Assembly: GCF_030272615.1 (NCBI RefSeq)
Contig: NC_081406.1
Coordinates: forward strand, 144,992,091-145,056,090
Source: Cryptomeria japonica
Lineage: Eukaryota > Streptophyta > Pinopsida > Cupressales > Cupressaceae
DNA length: 64,000 nt
Direction of reading: 5' to 3'
The notes beneath the pieces are model-generated. The model searched no databases and was not told where the DNA came from. It saw nothing but the letters and a program-made list of their open reading frames with translations. Each line of letters starts with the position of its first letter. Position 1 is the stretch's first letter. Made by a program: the position numbers and the translations under genes. Shown one piece after another: positions 57,801-64,000 of the stretch.

Positions 57801-58247
57801 ATCTTTCATCTTTAAAGAATACATCTACTTTCTCAGAAAATACTTATGTACTAGTGATTTATCTTGATAAACATCTCCAAGCTTCTTCCAAATTTATTTC
57901 ATAGTCTTCTCTTCATGGACATTCAAGAGAATTAAATCATCTAAACAAAGTCTTATCAAACCCTTAGCCTTTTGATCCATTGTATCTCAAGCTTCTTGAC
58001 TCATATTTTGAGGTTTGTTCTAGATATTTCAACCCATATATTTCTATCCATGAGCATATCCTCCATTTTCAACTTCCAAATTTTTATTTGTTTGCCATTA
58101 AAATTCTCCATATCAACTTTCCTGGATGTGCTTGTCCTCTTCTCCCTACAAAAACAATTTCAGAATACTTTGCAAAAGCTCTGAGATTAGTATAAAAAAC
58201 CTACTTCCCAACAACAATACCAAAATTTGTTAGGCTTTGATACCAAT
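54860..58247 (-). pseudogene. Element F: decayed copia gag-pol
   Basis: Minus-strand translation gives, from right to left: a Gag core around 58100-57900 ('NFNGKQIKIWKLKMED' in the leader-proximal part), a basic stretch near 57530-57400 with a degenerate knuckle, and protease 'LLIDSGESFYMTSHRGWF' at about 57298-57245. Next are the integrase C-terminal part with 'HIRVYGCESYAHD' and 'KCIFIGYG' (56251-56003), the RT start 'WMEAMNNEMESLKKTNIWDL' and 'LVGCKWLFK' (55640-55490), then RT 'LLHYVDDIILFG' (YVDD at 55093-55104) and 'FEMKDLGASRYILGI' to about 54870. Stops and frame changes are frequent. Gag-protease-integrase-RT order is that of copia. RNase H and the 3' LTR were not found. Confidence 0.8.
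58234..58245 (-). other. Element F primer binding site
   Basis: The minus strand reads TGGTATCAAAGC, one mismatch from the initiator-Met-tRNA complement. It marks the LTR edge at 58248. Confidence 0.7.
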
Positions 58248-59000
58248 TGAAAGGATGCTAAATTGTGGAAAACACTTCCTAACACTAATCTAGTAGGGGA
58301 GATAGTGCATTTTTTCTTACAAATGTTTATTACAAAAATAGAAACACATTTAGAAGAAGAGAGTGAACATGCCTAAAAATATACAACAATGAACACAAGA
58401 TATATCATAGGAAAAACTCTATTGGAAGAGAAACCCCACACTCCAAAAGAACAATACTTTGTATTCCAATAAACTAATGATTACAATACGATATCAACAT
58501 TTAGCTTATTCAATAGGAGTCTGCAACTGACAACCCACAATCTAGATTAATTCGAGTAGCATAAAACTTCACCTACAAACACAACATACATAATAATCTT
58601 CAAGACCGCCTTATATAGAGAAATACAATAAAGGAGAAAGCTTCTAGATGAAGAAAAATATGCGGTCGTGAGAAACACTTGGCACACTTTTTCAACCACC
58701 TGTTGGCATGGAAATGACACATGTACATCTCTGAATGAATCCCCAATCAAAATTCTTAAGTTGGGCACCCATAATTTACTATCCTTAGGTATGGAAAATT
58801 CTCTTAGAACTCTTACATGTATTATAAAAATAATCATTAGTGATAGAACTTACAATTGTAAGAGAACCAATCATAATTGTCTAATAATAGAAGATTCTCT
58901 TACACCTTATCATTACCCAATTTTGGTGTCCACCTTCTCCATGTAAAGGTGTCTTTGATACTTTTCCATTTTGTCATGAAATCTATTATAAAATATCATA
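58248..59000 (-). repeat. Element F 5' LTR, outer end undefined
   Basis: The inner edge (TGAAAGGATGC on the plus strand) adjoins the primer site. Within it the minus strand carries CTATATAAGGCG, a TATA-like box at about 58609-58620, and GGGGTTTCTCTTCC...GTTTTTCC, a diverged form of the LTR box seen elsewhere. The outer end is my rough limit, as no second LTR was found. Confidence 0.45.
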
Positions 59001-62000
59001 GGTTGGTGTGTGATTAAGTTTTCGTAAGTTGTCATAGGTAGGAGTATCATAAATTTATCAATACATGACATTTGTCACCCACTACCACAAAAATTACAAG
59101 GTCCTCTAAGTGGGATGCCTATCTCCATATGAGGACAAAATAAGCCATGTCACATTCCCAATAGGATGACAAGTCAACATTCCAACACCCACTAGATGAT
59201 GAAATAACATTTGCAAATAAATGGTCCTTGTGGGCTCATAAATTAACCAAATACCAATGTTAGGACTTGCAAAGGTTGAGACACCTTAATCCCAACAATA
59301 GAGTCAAGTGTCATGAAAATTCAGATTGTTATAAACTAAAAAAATCCCATACAAGACCTTATTGAAAAAGGAGACATTGCAATAGAACATTAGTCAAGAA
59401 ATTCAAATAATGACCATGTTATCTTTAAGGATTTACTACACAACAATGGAAAAGGTAATGCCTCCAATCAAGGTAATGCATCCATCAAGGAAATGTCTCC
59501 AACAATACTACTAGCCATAATAATATAAATTGTGAGAATATTTGGAGCTCTAAATTTAAAAAATCAAGGGCGTGCAAATGAGCATCCTTGACCCTCTCCT
59601 TTCCATTTATACCCCTCCTTTACCCTAACCCTTTTGTACCCTGCCACCTTATCCTACCCATAACCTCTTGCTTCCCCACCTCTGACCTTTTTAACCTTAT
59701 TTCTCTTTTATACCCATCTAATAGCATGTATCTATCCTATTCAAAATTGACCTTAAAATTTATTTTTTCAGCCAAATTCTTGATGAGGCATCCTACCTCC
59801 ATCCCTTAGTTGTTTGGGACACGTTAGGGAATATCATCACTAAATATTTAATTTTCTTCAAAATAATGTTACTCTAAATATTTTCTAGAAGAGGGGCAAA
59901 ATGAGGCCACTGAAAAATTGGCTAACACATCTCTTTTTGTCATTCTTCATAAAAAAAATCATCTAAATATTAATTAAATAGTTTTAATTATTTAGTTAAG
60001 CTAATGTCATTCTTACTAGGTCCTTTGAAAACAAAGTTGTGACCTACATGGCCACATATATCTTTGTGTGCAATGTGCATGGTCTAAAACAATTTGTTGC
60101 ATGGCAAATGCGTTTTGGTTTCAAAGACATATCACTCACCTCAAATGAATCCATTAAGGGAGGCATGTTAGATACATGACAACGTGCAATTGCTTGGGCA
60201 ACTGAAGATATAATTGGACTAAATATTTGAGAGCTTCACCTGGAGATGCAAAAAAAGAATATTCCATTCTTGAGGGGCACTAGCTCAAGAGATGAAGATG
60301 TGGGAGTCAACAAAGGGTTTGAAGGGGCCTAGGTTTTCACTTATTCTAGCTCAATTCTAGAACTATTTTAGTTAGTTACTCCAACAAGTTGCTTGCCCTA
60401 CAATTCTACTAGGGGGAGGGTCCCAACCCACTAATAATTAAATATTTTTAATTATTTAATTATTTCAAATTTGAATTCCTCCATTTCTTTAAATTAATTA
60501 AATAATTTACAGTTTTTTAATTTATTTGTTAATTTTTCCTAATAATTATATAATTTTTAATTAAATATTTTGAATTATTTAATTATTTCAAATTTGAATT
60601 CCTCCATTTCTTTAAATTAATTCAATAATTTGTTGTTTATTAATTTATTTGCTAATTTTCATTATTTAATCATATGTATTAATTAAACAATTTTCTAAAT
60701 TATTTAATTCACTTTCATCAAATATTTATATTTTTGATATAAATATTTATTTGGAAATGCAATCTCCTTTCTTTAGTTAACTAGTCAACTTTTTAGCAAC
60801 TTCTCTTCTTTTGTACTTTTAACTCAATTTCTATATAGAAAGTGAGTGTGCATGTCATTATTCACTCAAAAATAAAAATCCTTCATTATCCTCTCAACTA
60901 AAAATTATTATTTTTAGTTCAATTAACTTCACTCTTTGTGTTCATCTTTTTGTTGAAAATCTATGAATTCACCTCTCTTTCATCAGTTGGGCTAATAATC
61001 ACAATTTGGGTAACATCATAATATTTGAATCTTTAAACAATCTTATCACGCATGTACTTTGTGCTACTATTTGACATCAATATTACAAAAATCCCAATTC
61101 TTCAAGGTTTGATTAAAGAATCAATGGAGATCTCTAACGTTTGTGTGTGAGGTATAGATAAAAAAAATTCGTACGTATGTTTTTATTTCTCCTTTGAGTG
61201 ATTTGGATGGTTTAGATTTTTTTGTTATAATCATTAAATCATGAGAATATTTCAAGTCACACAATTTAAAACCCCTCCTAATACAAAGTATAACTATATA
61301 TCATCTTTGATAGGAATCCTCCCTTATGTGTATATATCGTTTCCTTGATCTCTATTTTTTAAACCTATCATGCTAAAGTTTGATGATATTTAATCTCAAA
61401 TTTGACTAAAAAAAATTAAATAAAAAATTTTAAAAATAACCCCAAATATATTTTGAGATATTTTTAAAATTTTAAAGACATAAAAAATAGGCTTACAACC
61501 TAAATAGTGAATTAATACAAAACACTAAAATCAAAATATTTTACATAAATATGATCATAGAAACTTGAAATTCATATGGTATGTTCCTAGATTACTAAAG
61601 CTTTCATAAGGTTTTAAAAGATATGTTGAAAATAAAATATTTGGCTCGAATTATTTCTCCAATACCACTTGTAATGAATTTACTATAAAGACACACAAAT
61701 AGAACACTACATGATGGAAAATATTCTGGAATATTGATAATATAACCAAACCACTTTGAGATGACAACCTCCATAATATTATAATAATTATTATTATAAT
61801 ACGATGACATAGAAGATACTTAGCCCCTCTTTATTTATATAAATAATCAGGTAGGGACATGCCCTTTCATCCTTATTAATTTGATCTAAAGAAATAAATA
61901 CTAATAAATGAAAATGTAATTGTTGTGTGGTAAGTGGGCCCATAGATATTTCAATACATTGTATTGGAAGGGAATAGTGACTTATCTCATGTAACCTTTC

Positions 62001-62415
62001 TTTTAATATTTTTTATATGCTATTTGATAATGAAATATATTTCTCCAATATATCTTCCACATAAAAAGTTGTCCATTGTGCCTTATACATTAAATCATGG
62101 TCACATTAAGCTATGTGCTCACTAAACCCTAAATCCCAATATTAAATTGTTTTCTCCAATGTGGCACCTATATTAAATATGTTTCAAATGTTACAACAAC
62201 CACATAAGGAAAATGTTCCACCCTCAAGGCATGGAATCTTATTTTGAGATGGATTGCAACATGAAAAATAATTTAATATTCCTATATGTTAGGTGTACAA
62301 CACCTTTCCCAATACAAATCCCCTAATGACACTTAGGAAGGTGAAAATACTTCATTGCAGTGCATCAATTTTATTGGTTGTGAGGCATATGTACATGTAT
62401 CTAAGGAGAATATCT
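59001..62415. other. Non-coding, AT-rich
   Basis: No gene was recognised. The stretch includes a 124-bp tandem duplication (60435-60670) and an ATAATAATTATTATTATAAT near-palindrome near 61780. The short ORFs (59588-59809, 61604-61810) have no domain. Confidence 0.5.
60435..60670. repeat. Tandem duplication, two copies of about 124 bp
   Basis: TTCAAATTTGAATTCCTCC recurs at 60464 and 60588, embedded in longer matching AT-rich sequence (CATTTCTTTAAATTAATT, then TTTTTTAATTTATTTG against TTTATTAATTTATTTG). Confidence 0.75.
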
Positions 62416-63343
62416 TGTTAGTATTATGCTATATGTTGTCATTGATGTCAAATCCTATGGTCCAGATTAGGTTTGAATGTGGTATGTTGTGCAACAATGT
62501 ATGTGTGAGATGGCATTGAGCGTTTGGAGGTTTCCCATATTTCCTCTATATCTTGGCTTTTCAAAAGTTGCGTTGACACTATTATTCAGTGCTATCCTTG
62601 GGTCTAGATTGATCTAGAAGCCAATGTTTTAGTCTGAATGTCGAGATTGTGCTATAATTGTTTAGTGTTTGGATAATGTTTTAGGTTCAGCTTAAAAAAG
62701 GTATGTAGTGTGTTGATGAGTTCGATGAGGAACATTGTGACGAGGTCTTCTTCTCATTCCTTCCCACCATGAGAATGTTTAGTGGAGACCTATTTTAGAT
62801 CTCTATCTTGGCCCACTTTGAGGATGATGTTTTTTTTTAAGACAACATATATAAGAGTTTCATCTAGATGAGTTAATGTGTGGCTTTTTGTGTTGAAGAT
62901 AAGCAATATTGAAGGAATCTAGTTGTTGTGATGTGTTGTGTTGCGAATTGATACTGAAAGCAGTTCTGGCAATGCAAACTATGTTTTTCAGTGGTGGATT
63001 ATCTTGTATCTTTCTCTCTTCAACAGCGAGCCCTCTGATAGTGAGCCTTTCTAGAAAGTGAGCCCTCTCGCGATGAGCATCTTGGCAATGAGTCATCTAT
63101 AGTAAAAAATCACCTTAATCGGTGTTTATTTATTGAGAATTAGTATTCTCTGTGGTTTTTCCCTTATTGGGTTTTCCATGTAAATTCTAGTGTTTCTTGT
63201 GTCTGATCTATTTTGTGCACATGCTTTCATGTTTATGTATTATATTAATTCTGCTAGTTATTACAGATTAGTGAATTAAGTTTAAAAAGGGATTTTATAT
63301 TGTCAACTGATTCACCCCCCTTCAACTGCTCGGGTATTGAACA
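62416..63343 (+). repeat. Element G 5' LTR
   Basis: The right edge is ATTGAACA followed by the primer site. It carries CTGATTCACCCCCCTTCAAC and the box GTGGTTTTTCCCTTATTGGG just upstream, as in the other copia-type LTRs here. The left edge TGTTAGTATTATGC is my best choice. No second LTR is in the window. Confidence 0.6.
62848..62855 (+). promoter_or_regulatory. TATA-like box in LTR G
   Basis: TATATAAG lies about 430 bp into the LTR, a position similar to the TATA box of LTR B. Confidence 0.45.
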
Positions 63344-63345
63344 AT

Positions 63346-63357
63346 TGATATTAGAGC
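63346..63357 (+). other. Element G primer binding site
   Basis: TGATATTAGAGC is two mismatches from the initiator-Met-tRNA complement and begins two bases after the LTR end. Confidence 0.65.
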
Positions 63358-63406
63358 CATGGTTCCTTGATATAGAGCTTAACCGTTTGAGGTAGATCCT
63401 GATCCA

Positions 63407-64000
63407 ATGGAACACAAATTATCTATTCCTATCTTTGAAGGATTCGATTGTAGTTTCTGGAAAGTGAGATGAGAGGTTATCTGGTTTCTCTGGTTTATGA
63501 CACTTGGAAGGTTGTGAAGAATAAGTATGTTCAATCGACGAATGGTTTTACTACTCCAGATGAGATTCAAGCTTATGAAGAAAACAAAAAAGCAAGGTAT
63601 GCTATCTTTAGTGCATTATCAAAGACTAAAATAACAAATGTTATTTATTTGAATACTGCTTATGAGGTTTGACAAAAGATGAAAGATATCTATGAAGGAA
63701 ATGAGAGAGTTAAGTTGACAAAGAGGCTTACAATGAAGCGAATACATGAAAACCTGAAGATGGAAGAAGGAGAAGATATTGTAAGCTAGTTTGAGAAGGT
63801 TAACAAAATCAGAGAACTCAGAGGCACTTTGAATGATGAAGATGTTATTGACAAAATCCTAATGACTTTACTGGTAAGCTATAGTGATAAGATCTCGGCT
63901 ATTGAAGAAACCTATGATCTGAAGAAGTTCACCAGAGAGTAGTTGTTTGGTACCCTGACTGCATTTGAAGTAAGAATGTTTGGAAAGGACAAAGACAAAT
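63407..64000 (+). pseudogene. Copia Gag of element G, cut by the window end
   Basis: ATG 63407 opens 'MEHKLSIPIFEGFDCSFW'. The frame then shifts near 63460 into the frame of 63469, which continues with the copia Gag pattern 'MRGYLVSLVYDTW', 'KMKDIYEGNERVKLTKR' and 'LFGTLTAFEVRMFGKD'. Stops lie at 63670-63672 (TGA), 63787-63789 (TAG) and 63940-63942 (TAG). The TGA replaces a tryptophan position and the last TAG a glutamine position, judging from the family pattern. The rest of the element lies beyond the window. Confidence 0.8.

Noticed and set aside
1-64000. Endogenous pararetrovirus or other viral insert
   Set aside because: All reverse transcriptase traces have copia or gypsy gene order, and no movement- or coat-protein-like region was seen.

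Overview
The window reads as plant nuclear DNA made almost entirely of transposable elements. Nothing in it is convincingly a host housekeeping gene. The evidence is several LTR retrotransposons of the Ty1/copia type with initiator-Met-tRNA primer sites, a CACTA (En/Spm) DNA transposon with plant-type transposase domains and GT-AG introns, low GC, and heavy stop-codon decay of the kind left by cytosine methylation. The repeat density suits a seed plant with a large genome, perhaps a gymnosperm. I cannot name the species.

Left third (1-21145). A decayed Ty3/gypsy reverse transcriptase/RNase H remnant lies at about 338-1340. A degenerate unknown retroelement-like ORF series lies at 3727-6830. 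A minus-strand coiled-coil relic with an internal tandem duplication lies at 9130-11700. A minus-strand LTR element without polymerase ('element C') occupies 12587-18083. AT-rich filler follows, and then what looks like part of a gypsy-type LTR from 20000.

Centre (21146-53431). A pair of inverted CACTA termini with shared TTCCGACGA subterminal motifs brackets about 32.3 kb. I read this as one CACTA transposon that later received other elements. Its plus-strand genes are a transposase (Transposase_21/TNP2 type, 27362-36535), an intact 172-residue SET-domain ORF (36581-37099) and a TNPA-like gene (37214-40141). Nested inside are a minus-strand LTR with attached polypurine tract ('D', about 24911-26386), a complete plus-strand LTR element without polymerase ('B', 28254-35054, target duplication ATTAT, sitting inside a transposase exon), and a full copia element on the minus strand ('A', 40890-48510). 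A 145-bp tandem array sits at 50935-51515.

Right part (53432-64000). The presumed other half of the interrupted gypsy-type LTR comes first. It is followed by a decayed minus-strand copia element ('F', about 54860-58247 plus part of its LTR), AT-rich filler with a 124-bp tandem duplication, and the 5' LTR and gag of another copia element ('G', 62416 to the window end).

How they fit together. B and C encode the same two proteins, a coiled-coil/zinc-knuckle Gag-like protein and a second protein of roughly 1000 residues with no enzyme motif that I recognise. Neither has protease, integrase or reverse transcriptase. B shares with the polymerase-bearing element A an identical 35-bp stretch across the polypurine tract and LTR start, and A-like primer site and LTR end motifs. 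The simplest reading is that B/C elements move by borrowing the enzymes of A-like copia elements. The SET ORF inside the CACTA transposon and the unknown B/C protein are the two most novel items.
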